DNA of 64,000 nucleotides from Sphingomonadaceae bacterium PASS1 (GTDB lineage: Bacteria > Pseudomonadota > Alphaproteobacteria > Sphingomonadales > Sphingomonadaceae), in NCBI GenBank assembly GCA_002255985.1, contig NKIR01000006.1, positions 1-64,000 of the forward strand, in the 5' to 3' direction. Below the pieces are notes generated by a model. It was not told where the DNA came from, ran no database searches, and was given only the letters and a program-made list of their open reading frames with translations. Of the stretch, positions 29,298 through 39,233 are shown piece after piece (within the stretch, counting starts at the first letter, position 1; every line of letters begins with the position of its first letter). The position numbers and the translations under genes were made by a program.

Positions 29298-30314
29298 TTA
29301 AGCGGTTCCGCGCTTCAGCAGCTTAACCGGCACAGGCGCGATGTTGGGAGCATCGCCCTTCAACACGGCAATCAAAGCCTCCACCAGCATTTCGCCGGCC
29401 TGAACATAGTCCTGCTCAATCGTGGTGAGCGGCGGCTGCGCATAGGCGCCCGTTGCAATGCCATCAAAGCCGATGACGCGCACGTCGGTGCCGACCGCTA
29501 TATGGTTTTCATCGAGAGCCCGCATTGCACCTAGCGCAATGAAGTCATTGGCGCAGAACAGACCGTCAAAATCGACCTTGTCGCGGATAAGTCCGTTTAC
29601 GGCCGCATAGCCTTGGTCCTCACGGACCGCGTTTTCGGGAAGCGGCGGGCAAATGGGCGGCATGCCCTTTTGCGCCATCACCGCCATGTAGGTTGTCAGT
29701 CGATCCTGAAATGGCGGCTGTTCGCTGTTCGTCGGACCAATATAGGCAATTTTCTTGCATCCGCTGGAAAGCAAATGTTCAATGGCAAGTCGTGCACCCT
29801 GCACATTGTCGCTCTTGATCGAAATAAGGTCTTCTTTGCTTGCGCCCCAGCAGATCATCGGCGTGTTGTGCCGCGCATATTCGCCAAAAAACTGCCAGCC
29901 TTCGATATTCTGGCCGCTGCCGATGACAATCAAGCCGTCTGCCTGTCTGCTGCCGGTGTAATTGGCGAAGAAGTTTGCCGGGGAATCCTGAAACGAAACG
30001 ATGAGGTTGTACCCGCGCTCGGAGGCGGACGCCGCGATGCAGCCCAATAGCGACAGGTAAAATGGATTGATGTTCGCTTTGTTCTCACCACGCCGGCACA
30101 GAATAACCAGCGCAATCGAATAGGTTTGCTGTGTGCGCAGGCGAAGGGCGTTGTGATCGACCGAGTAATTAAGTTCGTTGGCGAGCGCGACAATGCGGGC
30201 CCGCGTTACTTCATTTACCTTTTTGTCACCGCGCAACGCCCGCGACACTGTTGGTTGTGACACCCCCAGCATCGCGGCGATTTGATGCGCAGTTATTCTG
30301 CCCTCTTTGCCCAT
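29298..30314 (-). CDS. LacI family transcriptional regulator
   Basis: ITAHQIAAMLGVSQPTVSRALRGDKKVNEVTRARIVALANELNY. Confidence 0.93.
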   Translation of the reverse strand: MGKEGRITAHQIAAMLGVSQPTVSRALRGDKKVNEVTRARIVALANELNYSVDHNALRLRTQQTYSIALVILCRRGENKANINPFYLSLLGCIAASASERGYNLIVSFQDSPANFFANYTGSRQADGLIVIGSGQNIEGWQFFGEYARHNTPMICWGASKEDLISIKSDNVQGARLAIEHLLSSGCKKIAYIGPTNSEQPPFQDRLTTYMAVMAQKGMPPICPPLPENAVREDQGYAAVNGLIRDKVDFDGLFCANDFIALGAMRALDENHIAVGTDVRVIGFDGIATGAYAQPPLTTIEQDYVQAGEMLVEALIAVLKGDAPNIAPVPVKLLKRGTA

Positions 30315-30345
30315 GCAGCGCTGTTAGCACCCGAACCTACGCAAG

Positions 30346-31473
30346 TCACGCGGCGAGCGCAGACTCCGGCGTCACAAAATCAAGGCCAAGGCTTTCGGCG
30401 ACGGCTTGGCTCGTCACCTTGCCGCGATGCACGTTCAAACCGGCGAGCAAGCCGCGACCCGTTTCTGTGTTGCCATCAAGCGCGGCGGTACCATTGCTTG
30501 CCAGCGCCAGGCCATAAGGCAATGTCGCGTTGTTGAGTGCAGCTGCGCTGGTTTGTGGAACGGCACCCGGCATATTGGCGACGCAATAATGGATGATGCC
30601 ATCAACGACGTAGGTCGGCTCGGCATGGGTGGTGGCATGGCTTGTTTCAAAGCAGCCGCCCTGGTCAATCGCGACATCGACCAGAACCGAACCGGGCTTC
30701 ATGTGCTTCAACATTTCGCGGGTGACAAGCTTGGGCGCGCTTGCGCCGGGGATAAGCACAGCGCCAATCACGGCGTCGGCGATGCTGATTTCATGGTCAA
30801 TGGTTTCAAGCGTGGAATAGCGGGTACGCACGCGTCCGTTGAACAGCTCATCCAACTGGCGAAGACGCGGGATCGAGCGGTCAACGATGGTGACTTCCGC
30901 GCCAAGGCCAACGGCCATACGCGCGGCATGGGTGCCAACAACGCCGCCGCCCAGAACGGTAACGCGGCCGGCAGGCACGCCGGGAACGCCGCCAAGCAAT
31001 ATGCCAGCGCCGCCCTTGCTGCGACGCATCGCTTCGCCTGCCGCCTCAATGGCCAAGCGGCCGGCAACTTCGCTCATGGGGGCCAGCAGGGGCAGGGTGC
31101 CCTTGTCATCGGTGACGGTTTCATAAGCAATTGCGTTGCAACCGCTGGCGATTAGGCCTTTCGCCTGTTCAGGATCTGGGGCGAGGTGGAGATAAGTGAA
31201 AAGCAGCTGGCCGGGGCGCAGCAGGCCCCATTCGCTCGGCTGGGGTTCCTTAACCTTTACGATCATGTCGCAGCCCGCGAAGATTTCTGCGGCTGTCGCC
31301 GCGATTTCGGCACCCGCTGCGCGATAGGCGTCATCGCTTGCCATGATGCCCGCACCTGCGCCTGATTGCACCACAACCTGATGGCCATGGGCGACATATT
31401 CACGAACGGCGCCGGGGGTTAAACCGACACGATATTCATGTACTTTGATTTCGCTGGGGACGCCGACACGCAT
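30346..31473 (-). CDS. ald: Alanine dehydrogenase
   Basis: [20 protein letters not shown]...[11 protein letters not shown]...[20 protein letters not shown]. Confidence 0.96.
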   Translation of the reverse strand: MRVGVPSEIKVHEYRVGLTPGAVREYVAHGHQVVVQSGAGAGIMASDDAYRAAGAEIAATAAEIFAGCDMIVKVKEPQPSEWGLLRPGQLLFTYLHLAPDPEQAKGLIASGCNAIAYETVTDDKGTLPLLAPMSEVAGRLAIEAAGEAMRRSKGGAGILLGGVPGVPAGRVTVLGGGVVGTHAARMAVGLGAEVTIVDRSIPRLRQLDELFNGRVRTRYSTLETIDHEISIADAVIGAVLIPGASAPKLVTREMLKHMKPGSVLVDVAIDQGGCFETSHATTHAEPTYVVDGIIHYCVANMPGAVPQTSAAALNNATLPYGLALASNGTAALDGNTETGRGLLAGLNVHRGKVTSQAVAESLGLDFVTPESALAA

Positions 31474-31603
31474 AATCTCACTCCTGAAAAATTATCTGTA
31501 TCGGAAATAGCATCTTCGATATGACGATACTGTGCAAAGATTTGCCTATTTTGGTACATAAGCGCATAAAATCGGCGATATTTAATATATAAATGGAAAA
31601 TTT

Positions 31604-32071
31604 ATGCAGCTTGATCGAACGGACCGTAAATTATTGGGTGCACTCGTGCAGAATGGACGGGCAACGCAGGCGGAATTGGGCGAAGCCGCCGGATTGTCGC
31701 CAAGCGCGGCAGCACGTCGGCAAAAATCACTGGAGGATGAAGGGATCCTGCGTGGCTATCGCGCGGATGTGAACCTGCGCAAACTTGGGCTCGCGGCAAC
31801 GGTGATGGTCACCATCACGCTCGATAGCCAGAGCGAAGAGGCAATGGCGGCATTTGAAGCGGCCGTAGTGGGAAGCCCATCAACCATCCGGTGCCACCTT
31901 ATGAGCGGCAGGAATGATTATCTGCTCGTTGTACGTGCAGCCTCAATTGAGGATTACGAAATCATTCACCGGCAGGAAATTGCGCGATTGCCAAGGGTCG
32001 CGCGCATCGAAACCGCATTTGCATTGCGCGAAGTCGTCAACCGCGCCGTCCCGCCGCGGCTGTTTGACTAA
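31604..32071 (+). CDS. Lrp/AsnC family transcriptional regulator
   Basis: LDRTDRKLLGALVQNGRATQAELGEAAGLSPSAAARR; divergent from ald. Confidence 0.93.
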   Translation: MQLDRTDRKLLGALVQNGRATQAELGEAAGLSPSAAARRQKSLEDEGILRGYRADVNLRKLGLAATVMVTITLDSQSEEAMAAFEAAVVGSPSTIRCHLMSGRNDYLLVVRAASIEDYEIIHRQEIARLPRVARIETAFALREVVNRAVPPRLFD

Positions 32072-32409
32072 TCGCTTAAAATCGAACTGGACGGCAAGTT
32101 TGCAACACCCCAATCATTTAAATATTTTGTGCGGCGTTACTCTGTGATGCGCTCGCCGATATCGCAATCTTGCGTGAGACTGTGACGGTTTTGTCACATT
32201 GCGTAAAAAGGACAATGACGTTGACACAAAATGACTTGCCTGCGGTAAGTTTTGATGTTTGTGTGCACCTGCACAATAAAGCGCAGGTCGATGAATATCG
32301 GTATTGCGCAGGCATTTAGATTTAGCGGGCTTGAACGGTATCTGCCGAATGTAGCGCTATGCGGTCGCTTTCGGCGCAGTTTTTTGTGTACCTAAGAAGG
32401 GGTAATTTT

Positions 32410-33135
32410 ATGCGTAAATCCATTTTGAAGCTGGCAACAATGAGCGTCGCGATGAGCGCGATGGCCATTTCAGTTCCTGCTTTCGCCCAAGAAGCGGCGG
32501 CAGAAGAAGCCTCCGGTCCTATCACTGTTTCGGGCGGCGCCGCTTTGGTATCCGACTACCGTTTCCGTGGCGTATCGCTCTCTGACAAGGGCTTCGCACT
32601 TCAGCCATTTTTGACCGTAAAGCATGAATCCGGTTTTTATGTTGGCGCGTGGGGTTCAAATCTCTCCGAAAATGCGGGGGATGATCTGGAAGTTGATCTC
32701 TATGCCGGTTTTTCGGGCGGTGAAGAGCTGACCTACGACATCGGCGCGACCTATTATGTTTATCCCGGCGTCTCCAGCTTAAACTATCTTGAACTGACCG
32801 GTAAGCTTGGTTCAACAGTCGGTCCAGCAACCGTTGGCGTTCAATTGAGCTACGTGCCAAGCCAGGGCAACACGGGCAACGCTGACAACGTCTATTTCGC
32901 AACAAACGCTTCGGTTCCGCTGCCGGGCTCGCCGATTTCGATTGTTGGTTCAATGGGCATTGAAGATGGCGCGTTTACCGCTGGCAATGAAAAGGTCGAT
33001 TGGACTCTTGGTCTGACGGCTAATGTTGCAGGCTTTACCGTTGGCGCATCTTATGTCGACACCAACCGTCGTTCGGTGTTTGCATTCAAAGATAGCACCG
33101 CTGGAGTCGTATTTTCGCTCAGCTACGGTTTCTAA
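32410..33135 (+). CDS. TorF family putative porin
   Basis: Signal peptide; ITVSGGAALVSDYRFRGVSLSDKGFALQP. Confidence 0.88.
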   Translation: MRKSILKLATMSVAMSAMAISVPAFAQEAAAEEASGPITVSGGAALVSDYRFRGVSLSDKGFALQPFLTVKHESGFYVGAWGSNLSENAGDDLEVDLYAGFSGGEELTYDIGATYYVYPGVSSLNYLELTGKLGSTVGPATVGVQLSYVPSQGNTGNADNVYFATNASVPLPGSPISIVGSMGIEDGAFTAGNEKVDWTLGLTANVAGFTVGASYVDTNRRSVFAFKDSTAGVVFSLSYGF

Positions 33136-33209
33136 GACCGTACATTGAAATCTATGATGTGCGCGGGCTGGCTTGACCTTTTCAAGCCGGTCTGCGCACA
33201 TATCGTTTT

Positions 33210-34556
33210 ATGACTGTAAACCTCGCCAATTGGATAGCCGAGCATAAGATCGACGAGGTCGAATGCATCGTTCCCGACATTAACGGCGTGCAGCGCGGCA
33301 AGGTATTGCCGGCCAAGAAATTCCTATCGTCTGTCCGCGACAAATCGCTCCGCATTCCCGGTAGCGTCTTCATCTGCACAATCGACGGCCATTATCCCGA
33401 AGATATCGAAGACATATGGGACAAGGATCCCGACAAAATCCTGATCGCTGATCCGGACACCATCTGCGTTGCCCCTGGTTTTAAATCGCCAACAGCGTTT
33501 GTCATCGCCGACGTCCTAAATGGTGATGGAACCGATGTTGAAATCGCGCCGCGGACGATATTGAAAAAGATACTGGCTCTCTATGCCAATCGCGGGTGGA
33601 AGCCCATCATGGCGCCCGAGGTTGAATTTTATCTCGTCAGCCAGAATGTTGATCCTGATTTCCCCTTGGTTCCACCGACGGGTTCGAGCGGACGCGCGGA
33701 AACAGCAAGTCAACCTTATGGTCTCGAGGCGATGAACGAATATGAGGACATCATTGATCACATCTACGATGACTGTGAATTGATGGGTCTCGACATCGAC
33801 ACGATGATTCACGAAATGGGTGCTGCCCAGCTTGAGGTCAACTTTCTACACGGCGACCCGCTGAAGCTTGCGGATCAGGTATTTCTGTTCAAACGCGTTG
33901 TGCGGGCCGTGGCCAAACAGCATGGTGTCTATGCGACATTCATGGCCAATCCGATGGCTGGCCAACCGGGCAGCGCTATGCATATTCACCAGTCGGTGGT
34001 GGATGCTGAAACCGGACGCAATTTGTTTTCGAACGCCAATGGCCGCGACAGCGCGCTTTTCCGGAGTTACATCGCGGGGCTTGTGAAATTCATGCCACAA
34101 GTGTCACCGCTTTGGGCACCGAACGTGAACAGCTTCCGCCGGATGCGTCCCGACAGCGCTGCGCCCATTAACGTCCAATGGGGCGAAGATAACCGCAGCT
34201 GCGGTTTTCGCGTGCCGATTTCCGACAAGGCCAATCGCCGCGTCGAAAACCGTTTGCCCGGGGCTGACTCCAATCCCTATCTCGCCATGTCCGCATCCTT
34301 GGTCTGTGGTTATATCGGTATGGTGGAACGCATGATCCCGGCAAAGGCGATCACTGGCAGCGCCTATAATCGTGCGAGGACATTGCCCAGGACTTTGGAA
34401 GCGGCACTTGACCGCTTCAGCGCGTGTAAGCCCGTCCGCAACCTGATCGGCGAAGAGTTTTTCGACATCTTCTACGCCATCAAAGACTATGAATTGTTCA
34501 ATTACCAATCGGTCGTATCAAGCTGGGAACGCGAGCATTTGTTGCTGAGGGTGTGA
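33210..34556 (+). CDS. Glutamine synthetase family protein (gamma-glutamyl-amine ligase/PuuA-like)
   Basis: ECIVPDINGVQRGKVLP; MAPEVEFYL; GSAMHIHQSV; NPYLAMSASL. Confidence 0.9.
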   Translation: MTVNLANWIAEHKIDEVECIVPDINGVQRGKVLPAKKFLSSVRDKSLRIPGSVFICTIDGHYPEDIEDIWDKDPDKILIADPDTICVAPGFKSPTAFVIADVLNGDGTDVEIAPRTILKKILALYANRGWKPIMAPEVEFYLVSQNVDPDFPLVPPTGSSGRAETASQPYGLEAMNEYEDIIDHIYDDCELMGLDIDTMIHEMGAAQLEVNFLHGDPLKLADQVFLFKRVVRAVAKQHGVYATFMANPMAGQPGSAMHIHQSVVDAETGRNLFSNANGRDSALFRSYIAGLVKFMPQVSPLWAPNVNSFRRMRPDSAAPINVQWGEDNRSCGFRVPISDKANRRVENRLPGADSNPYLAMSASLVCGYIGMVERMIPAKAITGSAYNRARTLPRTLEAALDRFSACKPVRNLIGEEFFDIFYAIKDYELFNYQSVVSSWEREHLLLRV

Positions 34557-35827
34557 TGCCTGATCGGTTGAATGACAGCTTTTACCGCGCGACCGCGAAT
34601 GGCTGGGAAACGCAGCGCCCGCTCAATTATGCTTTGGATTGCGATGTCGCTGTCATTGGCGGCGGCTTTACGGGTTTGTCTGCTGCATTAGCCTGCGCCG
34701 AAAAAGGGCTGAAGGTCGCGTTGCTTGAGGCCCGGATCATCGGCTTTGGTGCATCAGGCCGCAATGGTGGGCAGCTTATCCCCGGTTTGCGTTGGTCGAT
34801 GCGTGAAATCGACGCGGAGTTTGGGCGAGAGCGGGCAAAAGCCATATTCGATTTGGCTTGGGGCGCTGGTGCGCGCGTGCATGACCGCATCGTCAGACAT
34901 GATATCCAATGTGATCTGAAATCCGGCCATCTGGAAGCCGCCTATAAGCCGGGACATTTTGATGACATGCAGCGCGAGGCAGAATTCTTGTCACGCGAAT
35001 TTGGCTGGGATTCGGTCGAGGTTGTCGCACCTGCGGACATCAATAAGCACATCAATGGCGGCGATTATCACGGTGGCATGTATGACACCAAGGGTGGGCA
35101 TTTTCATCCTCTGAACTACGCGCTTGGATTAGCAAAAGCCTCGCTGGCAGCAGGTGTTTCGATATATGAACATACCGCTGCCCAAACACCTTTGGACAGG
35201 GGCAGCCATGTCGAGATCGCGGCTGGGACAGGATCGCTCACCGCCCGTCACTTGATTATCGCCACCGATAACTGGACGGGCGATATTGCGCCGGAACTGA
35301 GCCGCTACACTGTCCCGATCATGAACTATAATATCGCGACTGCCCCGTTGCCCAATGCAGACCAGCTTTTACCAAGCGACGCCGCGATTGCGGACAGCCG
35401 GTTTGTTCTGAACTATTTCCGCTTGAGCGCCGAAAAACGCCTGATTTTTGGTGGTGGAGAGAAATATGTTCGACGCCCGCCTGCAGACATTGCCGGATTT
35501 GTCCGAAAGCATATGGTGGAGGTCTTTCCCTCGCTTGCCCAGACAGATATCGACTATGCATGGGGAGGCGCCGTGGGCGTGACGATGAACCGGCTGCCGC
35601 ATATGGGGCGCAAGGGGAATATTTTTTATGCGCACGGCTTTTCCGGTCATGGCGCGCTGGTCACGACGGTCGCGGGCGAGGTGATGGCAGAGGCTGTGCT
35701 TGGCACCATGTCGCAGTTCGATGTCTTTGCCAGCCTGCCGCACAGCCGGTTTCCGGGCGGGAAGTGGTTGGCACAGCCGCTCGCGACCCTTGGACTGCTT
35801 TATTATGCGATGCGAGACCGACTGTGA
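34553..35827 (+). CDS. FAD-dependent oxidoreductase (PuuB-like, DAO family)
   Basis: DVAVIGGGFTGLSAALACAEKGLKVALLEA; YAWGGAVGVTMNRLPHMG. Confidence 0.9.
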   Translation: MMPDRLNDSFYRATANGWETQRPLNYALDCDVAVIGGGFTGLSAALACAEKGLKVALLEARIIGFGASGRNGGQLIPGLRWSMREIDAEFGRERAKAIFDLAWGAGARVHDRIVRHDIQCDLKSGHLEAAYKPGHFDDMQREAEFLSREFGWDSVEVVAPADINKHINGGDYHGGMYDTKGGHFHPLNYALGLAKASLAAGVSIYEHTAAQTPLDRGSHVEIAAGTGSLTARHLIIATDNWTGDIAPELSRYTVPIMNYNIATAPLPNADQLLPSDAAIADSRFVLNYFRLSAEKRLIFGGGEKYVRRPPADIAGFVRKHMVEVFPSLAQTDIDYAWGGAVGVTMNRLPHMGRKGNIFYAHGFSGHGALVTTVAGEVMAEAVLGTMSQFDVFASLPHSRFPGGKWLAQPLATLGLLYYAMRDRL

Positions 35828-37170
35828 TAAATAGGGCCGCGATAGACGCGATGCAGGCGCGTGAGGTTGCGCGGTTTGTTGCCGCGAACCCAAAGTCGTA
35901 TGCGCATGCCCAAGGATCAAAAAGCTGGTTTCAGGGCGTTCCGTTCCATTGGATGCTGGATTGGTCCACTCCGTTCCCGATCGCCGCTCAGGAGGCGTCT
36001 GGAGCGACGCTGACGAGTGTTGACGGGCAGGTTTTTGATGACTTCTGCCTTGGCGATACCGCAAGCATGTTTGGCCATTCGCCGCAGCCATTGGTCGATG
36101 CCCTGACCGCGCAAGCGGTGCAGGGCCTGAGCTATATGCTCCCCACATCAAAGGGGGCAGAAGTGGGCGATATGCTCGCCGCGATGTTCGGACTGCCGCA
36201 ATGGCAAGTGACGACCACGGCAAGCGAGGCAAATCGCGCCGTTATTCGCTGGTGTCGCGGGCTTACTGGACGCGACAAGATTTTGATCTTCAATGGCTGT
36301 TACCATGGCGCGGTCGATGATGTTTTTGTTGATCTGCGCGATGGCAAAGCGGTCAACCGGCCAAGCTTGATCGGACAGGTGCAGGATTTGCTGCCGACCA
36401 CATTGGCAATCGAGTTTAACGATGTGGACGCACTTGCGGCGGCATTGCGTGGTGGCGACATCGCATGTGTGCTCGCTGAGCCGTTGATGACCAATATCGG
36501 CATGGTGCGTGACGCGCCGAGCTTTTTGGAGACGCTACGCGCGTTGTGTGACGAAACGGGCACAATATTGGTGCTTGATGAAACCCACACCATTTCTTCT
36601 GGCTATGGCGGGCACAGCAACACCCACGGACCAAAATCGGACATCATGGTGGTTGGGAAATCCATCGGCGGCGGCGTGCCATGTGCGGTGTATGGGTTTA
36701 CCGCCGAAATCGCGGAAAAGATGGCGGCGCTGAACCAGTCGCGCCCGCCGGGGCATAGCGGCATCGGCACGACATTGTCGGCAAATGCGCTCGCGATATC
36801 CGCAATGCACGCGATGTTGGGGCACGTCATTACGCGTGATGCTTATGCCCATATGCTGGCGACGGCTGACCGGCTGGTGTCGGGTTTAAATGCCGTGATC
36901 GCGGCGCACCAACTTGACTGGCATGTCAGCCATGTCGGCGCCCGCGTGGAACTGATATGCTCTGCTGTGCCGCCGCGTAACGGAAGCGAGGCGCGTGCCA
37001 TGATGGACCACGCGCTGGAAAGCACGATTCATTTATATCTGGCGAACCGCGGCATATTGCTGGCGCCATTCCATAATATGATGCTCGTCAGCCCAGTGAC
37101 GGCGACGGCGCAGGTCGATCGGTTGGCGTTTGAGTTGAACAATGCGCTGACTGAGCTACAAGCGTCTTAA
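35824..37170 (+). CDS. Class III (GSA-like) aminotransferase, GTG start
   Basis: IFNGCYHGAVDD, LVLDETHTISSGYGG, MVVGKSIGGGVPCAVYG. Confidence 0.88.
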   Translation: MINRAAIDAMQAREVARFVAANPKSYAHAQGSKSWFQGVPFHWMLDWSTPFPIAAQEASGATLTSVDGQVFDDFCLGDTASMFGHSPQPLVDALTAQAVQGLSYMLPTSKGAEVGDMLAAMFGLPQWQVTTTASEANRAVIRWCRGLTGRDKILIFNGCYHGAVDDVFVDLRDGKAVNRPSLIGQVQDLLPTTLAIEFNDVDALAAALRGGDIACVLAEPLMTNIGMVRDAPSFLETLRALCDETGTILVLDETHTISSGYGGHSNTHGPKSDIMVVGKSIGGGVPCAVYGFTAEIAEKMAALNQSRPPGHSGIGTTLSANALAISAMHAMLGHVITRDAYAHMLATADRLVSGLNAVIAAHQLDWHVSHVGARVELICSAVPPRNGSEARAMMDHALESTIHLYLANRGILLAPFHNMMLVSPVTATAQVDRLAFELNNALTELQAS

Positions 37171-37193
37171 ACAGGGTAAGTGAAAGAGACGTC

Positions 37194-38597
37194 ATGACAA
37201 TTAAGCGGGCCAAGTCATCTGCGACCATCGCCGCACTAAGCGAGGCTGAGGCCTTTTTTGCTGCGAACCGCGATATTGACTCTGTCGAGATGATTTACAC
37301 CGACATGGGCGGCGTTCCGCGCGGCAAGCGGCTTCGCCAGCACGAGGTGCTATCGGTCTATGAAATCGGTCGCTTTTTCCCCGGCTCCATCACCGTGGTC
37401 GACATCACTGGCCAAGATACCGCTGAAACAGGCTTGGTCTGGGAGGATGGCGACGCCGACCGTTCGATGAAACCAATCCCGGGAACACTCGTCCGGACGC
37501 CATGGGCAGGTGACAATGCCGCGCAATTCATGGTCGATTTTTATGAGTTGGATGGCCAGCCACACGATCTGGACTCGCGGCATGTGTTGGGTCTGGTCGT
37601 TGATCGTTTCGCAGAAATGGGGCTGACCCCTGCATTGGCGGTCGAGCTTGAATTTTACCTGTTGGATCCGAAGCGTGCCCGTGACGGTTCCATTCGTCCA
37701 GCGCGGCCCGATTATAGCCACGAAACACCACAAATGGTTGAGGTTTATGGCCTGCGTGAATTGGATGACTTCCGGCCTTTCTTTGATGAGCTTTATGAAA
37801 CTTGCGATATTCAGGGGCTTCCATTGGAATCCGCTATATCGGAATTTGCGCCGGGGCAGTGTGAGCTGACTTTGCGTTACAAGCCCGATGTATTGCGGGC
37901 GTGTGATGATGCAATCATGTACAAACGGGTGGTGAAGGCCGTGGCGCAAGCGCATGGTCTGGAAGCGACCTTCATGGCGAAACCATTTGCTGAACAAGCA
38001 GGCTCGGGCATGCATATCCACGTGTCGATGAACGATGGCGACGGGAAAAACCTGTTTGCGTCGGATGATCCCGAAGGCACACCGATGCTGCGCCATGCCA
38101 TTGGCGGTATGATTTCAGCGGTGGGCGATTGTTTTGCGCTCTTTGCGCCGCATGCAAATAGCTACCGCCGGTTTAAGGCGAACAGCTATGCGCCCGTCGC
38201 GCCGACATGGGGCGTCAACAACCGCACGGTTTCGTTCCGGATACCGGCCGGCCCGGCGGCAAGCCGCCATGTCGAACACCGCGCATGCGGCGCTGATGCC
38301 AACCCATATCTGGCCGTGGCTGGCGTCCTTGCGGGTATCCATCACGGCATCGTCAACCAGATTGATCCCGGCCCCGCAGTCGTCGGCAATGGGTACGACC
38401 GCGACAGTTCAGGCGATGACAAGCCGCCAAGCAACTGGTTCGCTGCGGTTGACCGCTTCCATGGGTCAAAGCTGATGCGCGAATATCTGGGTGAACGCTT
38501 TGTGGACATGTTCACGATCGTCAAACGCGTCGAACAGGACCGCTATTTCGGTCAGGTCCCTTCGATCGACTATGATTGGTATTTGCGAAACGCTTAA
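37194..38597 (+). CDS. Glutamine synthetase family protein
   Basis: DSVEMIYTDMGGVPRGKRLR; AVELEFYL; GSGMHIHVSMND; NPYLAVAGVL. Confidence 0.9.
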   Translation: MTIKRAKSSATIAALSEAEAFFAANRDIDSVEMIYTDMGGVPRGKRLRQHEVLSVYEIGRFFPGSITVVDITGQDTAETGLVWEDGDADRSMKPIPGTLVRTPWAGDNAAQFMVDFYELDGQPHDLDSRHVLGLVVDRFAEMGLTPALAVELEFYLLDPKRARDGSIRPARPDYSHETPQMVEVYGLRELDDFRPFFDELYETCDIQGLPLESAISEFAPGQCELTLRYKPDVLRACDDAIMYKRVVKAVAQAHGLEATFMAKPFAEQAGSGMHIHVSMNDGDGKNLFASDDPEGTPMLRHAIGGMISAVGDCFALFAPHANSYRRFKANSYAPVAPTWGVNNRTVSFRIPAGPAASRHVEHRACGADANPYLAVAGVLAGIHHGIVNQIDPGPAVVGNGYDRDSSGDDKPPSNWFAAVDRFHGSKLMREYLGERFVDMFTIVKRVEQDRYFGQVPSIDYDWYLRNA

Positions 38598-38944
38598 GCG
38601 TTAGCGGCTGGAAAACGGGCGAGGATATTCTGCATTACCGCAGGGTTAAGTAGCGTGTCGAACGCGCACCCAACCATCGTGCCATCGTTCCAGACGATTT
38701 TTGCCTGAAGCGCACTGAGCCCTGGCAATGTCAGCCAGATACGCGTGCCTGCGCTCATGCCCGTCAATGCCTCGCAAGCGACCCCGGACAGCGACAGATC
38801 ACGGACGATGACGGCAAAGCCGCGCGATCCTGAAGGCCGCATTGACGCCGGAATTTTCAGCCGGACGCGCGGTGCGCTGCGGTCTTCCTGTGCTGCGTCT
38901 TCATATCGGTCGTAAGATTTTATCTGAAACGCTGATTCAACCAT
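38594..38944 (-). CDS. PilZ domain protein
   Basis: RSAPRVRLKIPASMRPSG...VRDLSLSGVACEA...GTRIWLTLPG. Confidence 0.85.
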   Translation of the reverse strand: MVESAFQIKSYDRYEDAAQEDRSAPRVRLKIPASMRPSGSRGFAVIVRDLSLSGVACEALTGMSAGTRIWLTLPGLSALQAKIVWNDGTMVGCAFDTLLNPAVMQNILARFPAANA

Positions 38945-39082
38945 GGCTTTTGTTTCCGCTGTGAGGGGGCAAAGTTTATGGAATTGCGGTAAATGAACGG
39001 TTCGCGGACACGGTAAACGCACCTTAACACATTCGCTGCTGCCCCACTTGCATTTAGCCGATGTCGCGGCCATATGCGGCGT

Positions 39083-39170
39083 GGGAGTCGGATGGACGTG
39101 GCACTCGCCAACCTGGTCAGATCCTGACGGAAGCAGCCACAACGAATTCGCTGCGGGTCATCCGGCTCCT
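39083..39170 (+). ncRNA. ffs: Signal recognition particle small RNA (4.5S)
   Basis: CCTGGTCAGATCCTGACGGAAGCAGCC tetraloop core; closing stem AGTCGGATG/CATCCGGCT; next to dnaX. Confidence 0.88.
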
Positions 39171-39233
39171 ACTTTTCCCCGTCTTTTGTTTTAGAAAACT
39201 TCGACAAAAGTCGGTGACCGTCCTATCATAACG

